64,000 bases of DNA. It comes from Edolisoma coerulescens. Its lineage: Eukaryota > Chordata > Aves > Passeriformes > Campephagidae. The position numbers and the translations under genes were made by a program. The notes beneath the pieces were generated by a model that was not told the origin of the DNA, made no database searches, and was given only the letters and a program-made list of their open reading frames with translations. Location: positions 1,644,882 to 1,708,881 of the forward strand of contig VWZW01006244.1 of assembly GCA_013397115.1 (NCBI GenBank), read 5' to 3'. Positions 43,406 through 55,782 of the stretch are shown here, one piece after another; position 1 is the stretch's first letter; each line of letters begins with the position of its first letter.

Positions 43406-44629
43406 AAATGAGCAGGGATATCATCAATTAAACCAGATCAAAGTTAATCTGGGCTTTATTCAAAGGCTGATGAAGTCACAGCTGTTGTGAACATGAAAGC
43501 TAAAACTGAAAGAGAAGTTTTTGTGCCCTGGAACACAATTATTTGTGCTTTTACTAAAGATCTTGGTGTGATCAACCCAAGCCCAACCTCCCCTTTACAA
43601 ACCAACTCCTGGTCATGGTTCAAGAAGGATCAAGATCCAGGCACAATTCCCAGTTTTAGGCAGCCACAAGGATTTAGAACTGGAGGCAGGATCATGTCAG
43701 GAGATGCAAGTCATGATCACGTCATGTCTTGCAGTGTTAATTACAACAATGGAGGGGAAGAATCAAAACAAAACCAAAAACCTGACAAAAACCCCCTCAT
43801 GTTTTGCTGTTATAAAACTCCAGGTTAAACTCAATTCTGACCTACTGAGAAGGAACTTTGCAGATTTTGTTTAAAATCAAGTTGCAATAATTTTGGTTCT
43901 ATCTTTTGAGCTTCTGCTCCCTTTGAGGACCCCCCTTCACACAGCTGGTCAAAAGCTATTCTTGCTGAAATCTTTTCCTGACAGGAAGTGCGGCTTTTAT
44001 CTTAACTGACAATGAAAATATCATTATTAATGAAATGTTGCAATTTTCCAATGGGATTTTTTTGACTCCTCAAGTATTTCAATTCAGCCAGGGATTTAAA
44101 TGCCCTGCTGGGGATGAGCCTTCTCTGGGGCAGAGATTACAGAACCCCAAATCGCTGAGATTGGGAAATTCTCAACCCCAACGCAAAGTGCAAAAAACAT
44201 TTCCCTGCAATGAGCCCCAAGTAGATCAAAGCTTTAAAGGTGGATTATACAAAGAGTAAGGTTTAGAACTGGACTAAAATTCCAAGCTTAGGGCTCTTAA
44301 GGTGGGATAAATCTCATCCTAACCAGGTATGTTTTAATTAATTTAACCCAGGTGATCTCTAGAGAGAAGAAGGAATCTGTGCCCAAATTAGGCTTAGGAG
44401 TCTCAATTTTAAACTCTTGCAATTAGCAATGATCAATCCATGTCTTCAGTTCCTTTGACGCCTCTCAAACTAAGATCACATTTTAATCGAGTCATTCCTA
44501 ATGACTAAAGCCTTGGATCTGATCCCACAAAGAGCAGATTCCCAGACTTAAATCTCCACGAGCACCTGGATTTGCTGGGTTTTTCATGGAGTTGAGATTT
44601 CCAGGGGTTTTTTTACACCTCCACCAGAG
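43406..44629. other. Single-copy noncoding DNA
   Basis: AT-rich. A polar 113-codon frame at 43487-43828 has no recognised domain. On the minus strand an AATAAAG lies at about 43454-43460, but without a matching LTR boundary or gene I do not interpret it. Confidence 0.45.
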
Positions 44630-44712
44630 AGATGTCCCTGCTCATGGCAGGGGATTGGACTGAGATGATCTTTAAGGTCCCTTCCAACTCAAAACCATTC
44701 TGGGATTCTCCA
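44630..44712 (+). mobile_element. CR1 LINE 3'-terminal fragment
   Basis: 'gatgtccctgctcatggcaggggattgg', 'gatgatctttaaggtcccttccaactcaaaaccattctgggattctcc'. Short and moderately diverged. Confidence 0.92.
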
Positions 44713-45325
44713 TTGTTTGTTCCCCCATGTTTTGTAAAATTTAGGAGTTGTTTTCTGTGTTTCTAACTCGCAGCTTCTCCATTTTGCTCCTCTATGCTGC
44801 AGTCCAGATGGTCCCAGTCACAGGAGGACATTTTAAGCCTCTCTCAGACTAATTGCTTGATTAATTCCCTCTGGTTTAGCATCCAAGCCTAGGCAGGGTT
44901 TTCCAGTATCCCACCCATGTTGGAATATTCCTCCCACGGCGTTAAATCGGAGCCACGGTTTCCTTAAACATCATCCACAATTATTTCATGTGAGTTCTCT
45001 GTTGCCTGCAAAATCCTCTCTCGTTCTTCCATTATTTTTTTACACATCTTTTCCCAACGCTTTGTGTGTGATGGATGCAGCCCAGACCAGAGCAGGAAGC
45101 CTCATTCCCGTGTCTCCAGATTCCCGTCGGATAGCGGGAGTTTGGATCCCCCACATGGGATGGGAATAAATTTGGGAAGGGAAAGCTCTCCATGGCTGTG
45201 ACAACAGTGCAAAGGAACCTTGGCACAGCGGGAGGTGGGAAGGCAGATTTGGCACCACTCAGCCTCACAACCCAGACAGGGAAGAGCTGGAATTGTATCC
45301 CTGTGTGTCTGGCTGGAGCTTCAGG
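44713..45325. other. Single-copy noncoding DNA
   Basis: 613 bp. No repeat recognised; the last 250 bp are less AT-rich. Confidence 0.4.
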
Positions 45326-45770
45326 ACACAGAATAAATTTAATGTGGATGAAGTTGGAAAAAGTTTAGGATGAGCTCACCTAGATTTTTCTGTCATTCCC
45401 AAGGCTTGTTGCATCCACTCTGCAGATTTTAAGGAAGGGATCTGCAGCTTCCAGCTAAAATTTTGATTTAGATGCTCACAATTTTATAAATGCAGAACTC
45501 TGTGTATTAAATATTTGCCATTCCATGAATTACCCCTGTTCCCAAGGATTTAATGTTCCTTAGTGGCCATTGAAAGGCTTGTAACAGGCTGACAGCAACA
45601 TTTTCTGATGAAAAGAATGTATAAAAAATGGTTTTTAGCTTAAAGATGGGACCTGGGATGGCTCTTCCATTGTATAAAATTCTTTGTCCATTTTGGACAG
45701 TTAGGAAATAAATTATGGGAATAATTCTCAAAATGGGAATAGAGCAAGGCAATCCTTTTTTCCAAGTCAG
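45326..45770. repeat. Tandem duplication, unit 1 (445 bp)
   Basis: Begins near 'acacagaataaatttaatg' and includes 'cttgttgcatccactctgcag' (45405) and 'aaatatttgccattccatg'. It recurs at 45771-46222 at an offset of 445. Many scattered substitutions and small indels separate the units, so this is an old, real duplication. Confidence 0.93.
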
Positions 45771-46222
45771 GCACACAAAATATTTAATATGGAAGAAGCT
45801 GGAACAAGTTTAGGACGAGCTCACCTTGATTTTTCTGTCATTCCCAAGGCTTGTTGCATCCACTCTGCAGATTTTAAGGAAGGGATCTGCAGCTTCCAGC
45901 TAAAATTTTGATTTAGATGCTCACAATTTTATAAATGCAGAACTCTGTGTATTAAATATTTGCCATTCCATGAATTACCCCTGTTCCCAAGGATTTCATG
46001 TTCCTTGGTAACCACTGAAAGCTTTTTAAAACAGACTGACAGCAACATTTTCTGGTGAAAAAAATGGTTTTTCAAACGGTTTTTTGCTTTAAGATGGGAC
46101 CTGGGATGGCACTACCATTGTGTAAAATTCATTGTCCATTTTGGAGAGTTAGGGAATGAATTACGGGAATAACTCCCAGAATGGGAATAAGGCAAGGCAA
46201 TCCTTTTTTCCAAGTTAGGGTA
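45771..46222. repeat. Tandem duplication, unit 2
   Basis: Starts 'acacaaaatatttaatatgg' and ends at 'ccttttttccaagttagg', matching the end of unit 1 ('ccttttttccaagtcagg'). The stretch around 45850-46000 is nearly unchanged, while the part after 46010 has diverged more. No transposon or gene is recognised in the unit. Confidence 0.93.
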
Positions 46223-47287
46223 ACACTGGGCTTTTTTAAAATAAAATTCATAGACAGAATTAATATTTTTTTCATTTATTTGTATATTTTTGTACATATA
46301 AACAAATTTATCCATACAATTAATATTACATCACCATCCACCCAGTGAATCCCAAATTTTCCTGCTGCTGACAGCATTCAGAATTCCTGTTTGATTCCCA
46401 GACATCCTCATAACCAACATTTAGTTGGGAAAAATACCAATGAGGAAGGAAAAATGAGTGACAACTTCTGACCACTCACCACGGCCTGGAAAAGTGTTGG
46501 AGCTTTAGGGATGACAAGTCAGTTTTCCTTAATCCAAGCTAAAACTATCCATTAAAAAATGGATTTTGAAGCTAAAATGGACTTTCTTTCACTTTGACTT
46601 AAAAAGTTGAGTGGGAAATAATATTTTATAGCAAAATTTTATTCTTAAGGAACGTTTTCCTCAATTTTCTCTTCTAAAACAACATTTAAATGTTTGTAAT
46701 TAGAGTAAAAAGTTCTGTTTAATTTCAGGATGTTGCCTGGAAAGGGAAATTTTCAAATTTCCCACCATAAATATTTGGTGAGGAGCCGTTGCTTTTTCAG
46801 CTGAGGAGTCGAAGACTGGAGCCTTATTCCCATGAATTTTTAGTGGGATGAGGTTATATTACGTCACTGCACTGTCAGGATCCAGCAATTCCATGGATTT
46901 TAAGGAGGACAGAACCCTACAGCTGCACTCTCTTAGCTGACCTGGACCACACACAGTGGACCAGTGTCCCTACGGAATTAGGTAATTGCAGCCTTCCTAG
47001 TTGATTCCTTATGTCCCTACTTGTCCAAGGAAATGGGTGGCTCAGCTCATATCTCACTGGAATGACTGGAAAACTCCTGGAATCCTGGTAAAGCAGAGCT
47101 GAGTGAGGCGTTTTGTGCCTTGGAGAGCAGGGCAAGCATAAGCATTGCCATGGAAAATTAGGGATTTATGGAGATGGAACAATTGTGATGATCCAGCATT
47201 TGATACCTTTGAATATCCCACCTCTGCACCAAAATTTTGGGAAGCCCTTTTCCTGAGGCTGCTGTGAAACCCTGGAAGGCAGCAGGG
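46223..47287. other. AT-rich single-copy DNA
   Basis: No repeat family or exon recognised. Confidence 0.45.
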
Positions 47288-47443
47288 AGGTTCCAGAGAG
47301 GCTGTGGATGCCCCATCCATGGAAGTTCTCAGGACCAGGTTGGATGGGGCTTGGAGGGATAGAGAAGGACATCCCTGTCCGTGGCAGGGGTTGGAACGAG
47401 GTGATCTTGAAGGTCCCAAACCATTTGGGGATTCTGGGATTTC
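47288..47443 (+). mobile_element. CR1 LINE fragment, 3' end
   Basis: 'ttccagagaggctgtggatgccccatccatggaag', 'ccaggttggatggggcttgg', 'catccctgtccgtggcaggggttgg', 'aaccatttggggattctgggattt'. A segment is deleted after 'gatcttgaaggtcccaaacc' relative to other copies. Confidence 0.92.
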
Positions 47444-50400
47444 TTTTTCTTCCTCGCCACAAGGAATTGTGCATTAGGAATTAAGAAGTTCCTCTACCCA
47501 AGCATCCACATTTCCATGAAACTCATGGAGCTGCTCCATCCACAGGAGAACTCCCCCTGCCTGAAGGGTAGAAACCAGAAGGATTTATAACCCATCATAA
47601 ATAACCCCTGTTCCTTCTGCTGCCTTTCCTGCGGTTTTCATCACAACTGTTTCATGGAATGGCACCAAAAAAATCCCAAACAGACAAAATATTCATGGGA
47701 TTCATCCCAAAGCTTCTCTGAATATTTTCATTTATATATTCTCAAATTATAGAGAAGCAAAATTTATTAATTTCATTTTTTACAGACCAACTGAGTATTT
47801 TCAATTTTTTCACCTTGATAAAAATAAGAGCCAATGATTAAACTCATTCACAGAAATACTATCAGAAAACCATCATTGTAAATAGGCAAAACAGATCCAA
47901 AAATGTATCATTACCCAAAATTTCTGACTGGATCTTTGAAAATTTAATATTTTACCCATTGCCACGGATAGTGTGAACTTGAACCAGGTACTTGATCTTA
48001 ACTTAGTCCATCTGGTGCCTTATATAAATTATAAAAATTTTAAAAGTCCTAAAATAATTTATTTTAAATTAACATTTATTTTTAGATTAAATTTTTCATG
48101 GGAGTAATTTAAAGCAGCACCTGCAAAATTTTTTCCAGAATTTTGTCCAGGTTTATCCCACGAGATCCATGAAATGAAAAATCCCTCAAAGCACATTTGG
48201 CACAGGGCAACGACGGTTGTATATTGAATTTTTTCACACTCAAATATATGCAAAAGATGCACAACCCAAACTCATTCCTTTAGGAAAGGGAGAAAAGTTG
48301 GGATTTGCTGCCATGAACCAGCTAAAAAATGAGGGAAGCATTTCCTAAACTTTAGTCAGCTCTGCGAGTTTTGTGATTTTAAAACCCTATTCCCAGCATT
48401 TATTTTTAAATTGTGAATTATTCCCAGCAGGAATTTTTTTTCCATGATTTTGATTAACATTTTTCCAAAGGAGCCCCTTCTCCTGCTTGAACCCTCAGGT
48501 CCAATTGCAACCCAAACAAGGAGTGATTTAACAATGCCATTGGGTTTTTCCTGGGAAGATGCCATGAGGAACGGCCACGTGGGATAAATCCCTCCTCAGT
48601 GTCAATCCTGGGCTCTTCTGAGTGGGAAAAGACAACAAAAGGTGTCCCAGAAAGAAGTTTGGGATTGGTTTCCAAGATAGCAACAAATATAAGCCTGGAG
48701 GTGTTTTTGAACAAGCCCTCGAGGCCCGTGGGTGGCAACAGCCACCTTGGTCAGACTTTCCATGGATCCTGACACGGGATGTGTGTGGTTTTCCTGAAAA
48801 ATGGAGTGTTGGTGGAGTGAGGTGGAGATTAACTAATCTCGGGTGTGTCTTTGCAGGGAATGACATGGAAGGAGAGATGGGCCGGGAACGGGAGCTGGGA
48901 GAAGAGGAGCTGAAAGGAAGGAGTTGCTCGAGGAGACAAGACTCAATTATCCAAATATTCCCTTCGGCCTCAGAGTGGAATCTCTCCAGAACAAGGAAAA
49001 ATGCACTATTTAAAGTGGTTTAGCTGATACAATCTCTCCTCTGGGATTTATTCCATGCTTCTCCCTTTGTATCTCTTTTTCATGGATAATCCTGGTGGTG
49101 ACCTAACTGGAAATCCCTGACATTTGTTGTCATTAAACCATCTGGGAATAGCTGCTGGAAAAAGGAGAACAGGTTTCTTGGGGAAAAACACAAAAATAAA
49201 GAACCCCTTAGTGTTTCTTGCCCTTTCTGAAAACATTTTCTGGTGAAAAATTGATGCTCAACCCTAAATTGACTTTTTTCTTAGTTCAATATCATGTTTC
49301 AGTGAAAAATGTTGTGTTTGTGTGTGTTTCTTCTTTTATTATTATTTTAATTTTTATTTTTACCAAAATCTTACAGCCTGACCTGGTCTAGAGCCAGTCA
49401 TCACTTGGATGCTCCAAGGAATTGAAGTTTGGAGCAAAAAATTCCACTTTTTTTTTTGTTGTTTCCAAAGAAAATTTCTGCAATTCTAAAATCAAGGAGA
49501 CACAAGGAAAGACAATTAATTTTGCATGGAACCGTGAAGAAGTGACTCTGAAATTTTTTGAAGAGATGAGAGAAGACCTCAACTCCTCTCTTTAGTTCTG
49601 TAACTTCCATAGGTTCTTGTGAAAATCCCACCCACCAGACCTGAGAATTATGGAGAGATTTTCCATTAATCCCAGAAAAGCATGAGCCTGAACTCCACCT
49701 ATATCCAATGTCAACCCGTTATTCCATTTCCTTCAAAACCCCCAGGTGACATCCACGGCTACATAATTTATATTTATTTATAGTCTCCTGTCAATCAACC
49801 ACTTATAAATTATTGGCATGGAAAAGAAAGTAAATTTTTCAGGATAATGCTGTTTCTTTAGTTCCAAAAAGAGCCAGGACTGTGAGTTCTTGGAAAACAG
49901 GATTTGAGGAGAAATCAAGGTGTGTGGACTCCATGGGAGAATTCCATCTGCAGTGTTTGGAGAAAAAAAAAGACATCAGCGAGACAGAAATCAGCTGATT
50001 CATTGGAACACTTCAGACAGGAAAGCAGATTTGGGATCCAGGAGCCATTCTGGTGTTAAATTCTGTGTGCTGGGCTTTCAACATTAAAAATAGAATATAA
50101 AAACTCGAATAATGACAAAACCCAATGATATAACTGATTTTACATTCAGACCGTTTTCAGGAGGGGAAGGGATTTTTCAGAACGAACTGAAAAGAAAATG
50201 AAATTATTTTGAGTATTGAAATTATTTTGATTTTTGAAACGAATAATCAAAATAGGACTAGATTGTACTCTGCATGATCTCATTACAAGCTTTTCTTTAC
50301 TAAAAAATTAGGCTTTGAGAAGAATCACAGAGGCTGGGAATTCAGGAAAGATAAAGAAAAGATTTTTTTTTGCCCAGGAGAGTTTTCACTACCAGACAGA

Positions 50401-51885
50401 AGAATGATGCAAGAAATAAAACTTTATCACTCTTAAACAGATCTGGAATTAAAACCCAGAGGGATTAAAGGTACTCTCACATGTATTTTGTTCATTTATT
50501 TGAGAAAATGTTAATTCCTTGAAAAAAATCTTGAATCTTCTCTAGATTCATTCAAGAAAATCAAGGATTTGAACCTTCAGTTCTTGTGAGTGTCCAAATC
50601 CCCTAGCTCTTTAGGATCCATTATTTTCTCTTCTTCCCTCTCTCTGTCCATCATTTTTCTTGTATTTTAACTTCTTGAAGTACCTCATTTTCCTTCCCCG
50701 GTGGCAGGAAAAGAATTCTCAACCTGTCACTGCCTTTTCCCACCGCCCAGTACAGCAGATTTCTAATAAATGGCTGGGTTTCCCAAAGATCAGATGGAAA
50801 CAACATTCCTGGAGTTTTCCTCCATTATTTCAGCTGTCCCTGAGTTCTTCCAGAGTGGTGTAAGATGATTTTTATAAATACATGTGAAGACACTCAGAAA
50901 ATTTGATAAAATCTTCTTGGAGGTGGTCTGTGAACAAAGGGAGTAAAAGAAAACCATTCCGTAAAGAGACAAGACTAAAAAACAAATTATCCTATGGAAG
51001 AAGTTAAGATGTTTAAAGAGGGAGAAAAGTGGGTAAATCCTTAAACCTTTATTTGTTTCAAACAGAAACAAGGGGAATTCAGACCAAAAAGAACCCAGAT
51101 GCCCAGAAAGACCAAGAAAAAAAGATAAAAATAAATAAAAGCCAGCAAAAAACCAATTAAATGTCTTGCTACAGACAGTAGTGAGTTTGTAGCTACAGCA
51201 GGAGCTGCCAATACACACATTGATTTTATTGGAGCTTTTAACACTGTCTCACATGACATTCTCAGAAATAAACATAGTATGGATTAAATGCCACAGGTTG
51301 GAGGCAAAAAAATGCTGGAAAACCTGCTGGGAAAGTAAGTACAAATGGAAATTTATATGAGATGAGTTTTTCAAGGGAAATTTCTGACAATGAATAAGGG
51401 AGGGTGAATAATCATCATCATCATCACCATCACCATAATCATCATCATCATCATCCTCATCAGAGGTGATGAACCATCCTCATCATCGTCATCGTCATCA
51501 TCATCGTCATCATCGCTGAGTATGCAGAGTGGAAGAGAAGGGAAAAGGGTTCAGATTTTTGAGGGTAGTAAAAGAGGATGGATCAACACAAAATTTTCAT
51601 GAACTGGTTGTTCCTCCAGGAAAAAGTAGGATCATAGTCAGGAAGGACTGATAGAAGGGGGCATGGGGAGGTGGGGGTAAAAATCTCTATAAAATATGAG
51701 AGGCTCAGAAATTGGTTCCACTGAACTCCTGCAGAGAAGGTTCTGGGTGTTCCGGTGGGTCACAACTGAGTGAGAACTGACTTCCTTTCCCAGTGGCCAA
51801 AGGAAAAGAGCATCTGGGAATGTGTGGACCAATACCTCTCAGAAACGACCTAGGAATAGCAGATCCTGTCCTTTTTTCCTTTTAG
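47444..51885. other. Long AT-rich single-copy stretch, 4.4 kb
   Basis: The longest CR1-free stretch of the window. It contains the ATC microsatellite (listed separately), T-rich simple sequence at 49318-49365, and a 133-codon frame at 48622-49023. The second half of that frame follows an acceptor-like 'gtgtctttgcag' at 48856 and encodes a Glu/Arg-rich peptide of unknown family. I do not call it a gene. Confidence 0.45.
51410..51515. repeat. Imperfect (ATC)n microsatellite
   Basis: 'aatcatcatcatcatcacc' opens the array, which is interrupted around 51461-51475 ('agaggtgatgaacc') and resumes with ATC/GTC alternation ('catcgtcatcgtcatcatc'). The interruptions suggest an old, stabilised array. 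Confidence 0.92.
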
Positions 51886-51928
51886 AATCCCAGAATGGTT
51901 TTATTTGGAAGGGAGTTTAAGGATCATC
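51886..51928 (-). mobile_element. CR1 LINE 3'-end fragment, minus strand, cut by gap
   Basis: 'agaatcccagaatggttttatttggaagggagtttaaggatcatc' runs into the N gap at 51929. The sequence after the gap (51967) is not CR1, so the rest of the element, or a short copy's end, lies within the missing bases. Confidence 0.88.
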
Positions 51929-51966
51929 NNNNNNNNNNNNNNNNNNNNNNNNNNNNNNNNNNNNNN
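51929..51966. other. Assembly gap, 38 N
   Basis: Unresolved bases between a CR1 3' end and a C-rich stretch ('ccattccccccaccccccc'). Confidence 0.99.
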
Positions 51967-52656
51967 CCATTCCCCCCACCCCCCCATCTTCACATTTGGT
52001 GACAGCAGTTCCAAAGATTCCCTCATCCTATTGACTTGAGACACAAAGGACGAATTTTCATGACAGCACCTCCCACAATTCCAATGCCAAACCCAGAGTT
52101 TTCCCAGGAGACCCAAAGGAAAACACTGGGCTTTATTTTTAAATGAGATCAAATGTCTCTGCAAGGGACCAAGGCAAACACCCAGCTCCAAGCTCCTATG
52201 GATTTGTAGATATGGATAGTCTGGATCTGAATTTCATGGCTCAGCCCTCCTTCAACTGTGACTTTTAATGCTGCCACGAAAATTCCAACATTCCGTCTGC
52301 TGTATGCAAATCCCTCCCTATATTTTCCTTTGGAGACCTCCAAACACTCTTAAAGCAGCCGAGCCTCTTCCTGAAGAATTCTGTTTATGCTTTGCTCCAC
52401 GCAGTTCCAACTTGATCCGTTTCTCCACGTGGGACACCAGAGTGGGAATGCAAACAGGCTGGCAGGTTTTATTTGATCGCCTTTTATGAGGAGGAGAAAT
52501 CCCCACACACCATCCACAATGATTCTTTTTACAGCAGCCCCCCTCACACACTCTGGGTGTCCCTGACAGCCAGAATTTGCTCCTACTTTGAGATTTTTTA
52601 ATTTTCACTCTCCCACTGTGCTGAAGTTTATCCTCTGTAGCTCAAGTTGCCACCCG
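51967..52656. other. Single-copy noncoding DNA
   Basis: No repeat recognised after the initial C-rich 20 bases. Opposing frames at 52268-52608 have no domain. Confidence 0.4.
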
Positions 52657-53128
52657 GATCATGGAATCATGGAATGATTTGGGTTGGAAGGGACCTTAAA
52701 GATAATCTTTTTCCTCCCCCTGCCAGGAGCAGGGACACCTCCCACTATCCCAGGCTGCTCCAAGCCCCATCCAACCTGGCCTTGGACACTTCCAGGGATC
52801 CAGGGACAGCCACAGCTTCTCTGGGAAATCCAGCCTAGCCTCTCCCCACCCTCCCAGCCAAGAATTTCTTCCTAATATCCCATTTAAACCTTCCCTCTTT
52901 TAGCTCAAAGCCATTCCCTGTGTCCTGTCCCTCCATCCCTTGTCCCCAGTCCCTCTCCAGCTCTCCTGGAGTCCCTTCAGGCCCTGCAAGGGGCTCTGAG
53001 CTCTCCCTGGAGCCTTCTCTTCTCCAGGTGAACATTCCCAGCTCTCCCAACCTGGCTCCAGAGCAGAGGGGCTCCAGCCCTGGGAGCAGCTCCGTGGCCT
53101 CCTCTGGACTCATTCCAACAGATTCATG
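52657..53128 (-). mobile_element. CR1 LINE copy, minus strand, long passerine-type
   Basis: From 'cggatcatggaatcatggaatg' through 'ccactatcccaggctgctcc', 'ccctgtgtcctgtccctcc', 'ggagccttctcttctccaggtg' and 'ccaacctggctccagagcagaggggctcc', to 'cctctggactcattccaaca'. It nearly mirrors the content of the plus-strand copy at 28880-29322. Confidence 0.95.
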
Positions 53129-53137
53129 GGCAATCAT

Positions 53138-53495
53138 CACAGAATCACAGAATCACAGAATTGCCAGGTTGGAAGAGACCTTGAAGATCGTTGAGTCCAA
53201 CGCATGCCCTAACACCACCTCCACTAAACCATGGCACCGAGCGCCATATCCAATCATTTTTAAACACATCCAGGGATGGTGATTCCACCACCTCCCCAGA
53301 CAGACGATTCCAGTACTTTACCCCTTTTTCCGTGAAAAACTTTTTCCTAACATACAACCTAAATTTCCCTTGGTGCAGCCTAAGGCTGTGTCCTCTTGAT
53401 CTGTCAGTTGTTGCCTGGAGAAAGAGACCAACCCCCACCTGACCACAACCACCTTTCAGGGAGTTGTAGAGAATGATAAGGTCATCCAATGAAAG
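53138..53495 (-). mobile_element. CR1 LINE copy, minus strand, older subfamily, abutting the previous copy
   Basis: Begins with three tandem 'atcacaga' units, then 'ggttggaagagaccttgaagatcgttgagtcc', 'gcatgccctaacaccacc', 'ccatggcaccgagcgcc', 'ggatggtgattccaccacctcc', 'gctgtgtcctcttgatctgtc' and 'cacctttcagggagttgtagagaatgataaggtca'. Only about 10 bp separate it from the CR1 at 52657-53128. Confidence 0.93.
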
Positions 53496-55616
53496 TCCTC
53501 ACACAACGTGTTGGCTGCCCACAGCATGGCCGACTCCAGCTCCTATGGAATAACAACCTCGGGGTTGGTTTCTCAAGCATCCAAAATCTTCTGACTCCGG
53601 ATTACAGCAGTGGGTGCTGCCAATGAGTGAAGGAGATGGGGGAGAGAGGACAACCAGGTCTTCATTCCTCCTTCCCCACATTCTGCCCTTTTCCACAGGA
53701 GGAGAGATCCAGCAGAGATGAGGTCAGGAACTGATGATTGCAAGAAGTTCAATGAGCTTTAATTTCCACAATATATCTTTGACAGCCAGAAATATCTGGT
53801 TAAAACTCCTCATAATTATCCAGCATCATCCCTGGTGAGAGGAAAAGGCACAAATTCAGTCATGGATTTTGTTTTCAACCATTACTTCTCTTGTTCTGTT
53901 GCCTTTGGTTTGAGCTGTCCAATGCCCAAATTCCTGCTTATACAGAGAACTTTCCCGATAATCTGGTTCTTTTTTCCACCAAAAATATCCACTGGGAGCA
54001 TCAGAGCCAATGTGACACAGATGATGAGAGTTCTATGTTCCAGGAAACATTAATTGTTATTAAAATGGAAAATTCAATTATTTTCCAAATCCCTGTGAGT
54101 TTTGTGTGACTGAAACCACCTTCATTGTTAGACAACATAAAATTGGGAGAGAAATGGAAGAAAGAAGGAAAAGAAAGGGAAAAACTCCCTCAGCAAGGTG
54201 GAAGTTTGCTGTGAACATCCTGGGAGCAGCACCCCAATAGAGTAAATTATTCCCTAATTTCTTTGTGTTGATTTTTCCTGATAATAATTTAAAAGGGAGA
54301 AAAAAAGAAGAAGACATTTTAAAAAAGAAAAACAAATTAAAAAAAAAAAAGAAAAAGAAAAAATAAATTTAAAAAAGAAAAAGAGGCAATGGGGGAAAGC
54401 CTGCAAGAAACAAAGGAATCAAAAGAACAAGAAAAGGGAATAACAATAAAAAATCCTTGTGGTGAAAACGGGGGGGGGGGGGGAAGAAAAAAAGAGGGGA
54501 AAAAAAAGGATTCTGGCGCTAACTCCGAGCAATTTGCACCTTGTGCCCAGCTCATAACTCTCTGCTCCACGGCTTCCACAGCCCAGGATTTATGGCTGAC
54601 AGTCCCAAAGTGGTTTGGAAATGGCACAGCCCCGAGACCTTGCGGTGGGGCTGAGGGATGGTTGAGAAAACAAAACCGAGTTAATTTATGGGAGTGTTCC
54701 TTGGGGCTGGAATTCCAGCTCTCCTCTAGTGGAAAAGTTCTGCACGCACACACAGACGCAAAATTACCTCTTCTTTTTCTGGTTCTGTCTCTTTCTGTCT
54801 TGATTCTCCTCCTTTTTGCTTCTCATTTTTGCTTCAGAACCTTGACCCACACTAAAGAAGATCTCATTATATTATTTTTTAAAATCTCACTGTTTTATTT
54901 TCTATTTCATTTCTGAATCTGTTTTCAACAAAGGGCAATAAAATGTCCTTACTTTTAAAAATTCCTCTTTCCTCTGTCTCATATCCTGCTTACTCATCAA
55001 CATTTTGGAAATTTCCTTGGAAAACAGAAACATGAAATGACTTTTAAAAAAAATAAAAATAGTGATTTCAACTGGCTTCAGACATTTTAAAGTTGTTGAA
55101 TTTTCAGAAGATCAGGGAAATAATTGTTCTTTTAATCTCCAAAACTAGATCTTGGGAAAGAACTAGAATGTGTATTTTCCAACTCTTCCTTCCATGATAA
55201 ATGTGGTCTGGGACAAAATCCTGGTTTCCATTGGGTACTAAGATGTTCCTACAACTTGAGATAGGGAGCAAGAAATCTTCCTGCTCCTCTGGGTTTAATG
55301 CAGGAAGCAAGAGGAGGTGAAGGGAGGCAGATACGGAGCCAGTGGATTGTGCTCCAGCATTCCCAGCATTTGGAATGTCTGCACATGTCTGCATCGGAAA
55401 CATTCAGGATCCAGCCAGGAAGAAAGATCTCGGTTCTCACTGGGAGAGCTGAGGAGATGGGATGGGTTTGGAACACACTGAAGGAGACTCTGTTTTCCAA
55501 ACTTTTCCTGGGAATTCTGGCACAGGTTCAATCAGCCACACACCGACCAACAGCCTGGTCTGGGATCTACAGGTGCAAACCAGATGTGAACAGCACAGCT
55601 GGGCCATAAAAGGTGT
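53496..55616. other. Single-copy DNA with a purine-rich tract
   Basis: Mostly AT-rich with no recognised transposon or exon. The purine tract and G14 run are listed separately. The stretch 54515-54700 right after it is GC-richer and complex. Opposing frames of 138 and 175 codons (54337-54916) are driven by the purine tract. Confidence 0.45.
54291..54510. repeat. A/G-rich tract with a G14 run
   Basis: Plus strand almost all A and G, with runs of A8-A12 and an uninterrupted G14 at 54470-54483, bounded by 'gaaaac' and 'aagaaaaaaagagggg'. Such a homopurine strand can form triplex or G-quadruplex structures and is error-prone to sequence. Confidence 0.85.
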
Positions 55617-55655
55617 CAGATTTATGAGATTTATCAGATTTATCAGATTTATCAG
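55617..55655. repeat. 9-bp minisatellite (CAGATTTAT)n, four units
   Basis: 'cagatttatgagatttatcagatttatcagatttatcag': nonamer periodicity with one variant in the first unit (gag for cag). Confidence 0.9.
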
Positions 55656-55782
55656 TATCAGGTAGTCTACACTTTGTCCTTCCTTGACATTAGTCTTTGT
55701 CCCATGCGCCTGATTTCCTCTCCCAGTCCCTTGTGCTTTTCCAGGAGCAGATTAACATTCCCGGTTTGGTTCTGGGCTCTGC

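Noticed and set aside
43406..43860. Possible minus-strand solo LTR (AATAAAG near 43454, TATA-like 'ttttataac' near 43810).
   Set aside because: No TG...CA boundaries or target-site duplication could be found by eye. Spacing alone is not evidence.
48857..49023. Glu/Arg-rich open frame after 'gtgtctttgcag', considered as a terminal exon.
   Set aside because: The polypyrimidine tract is weak, no poly(A) signal was seen close by, and the peptide is of simple composition.
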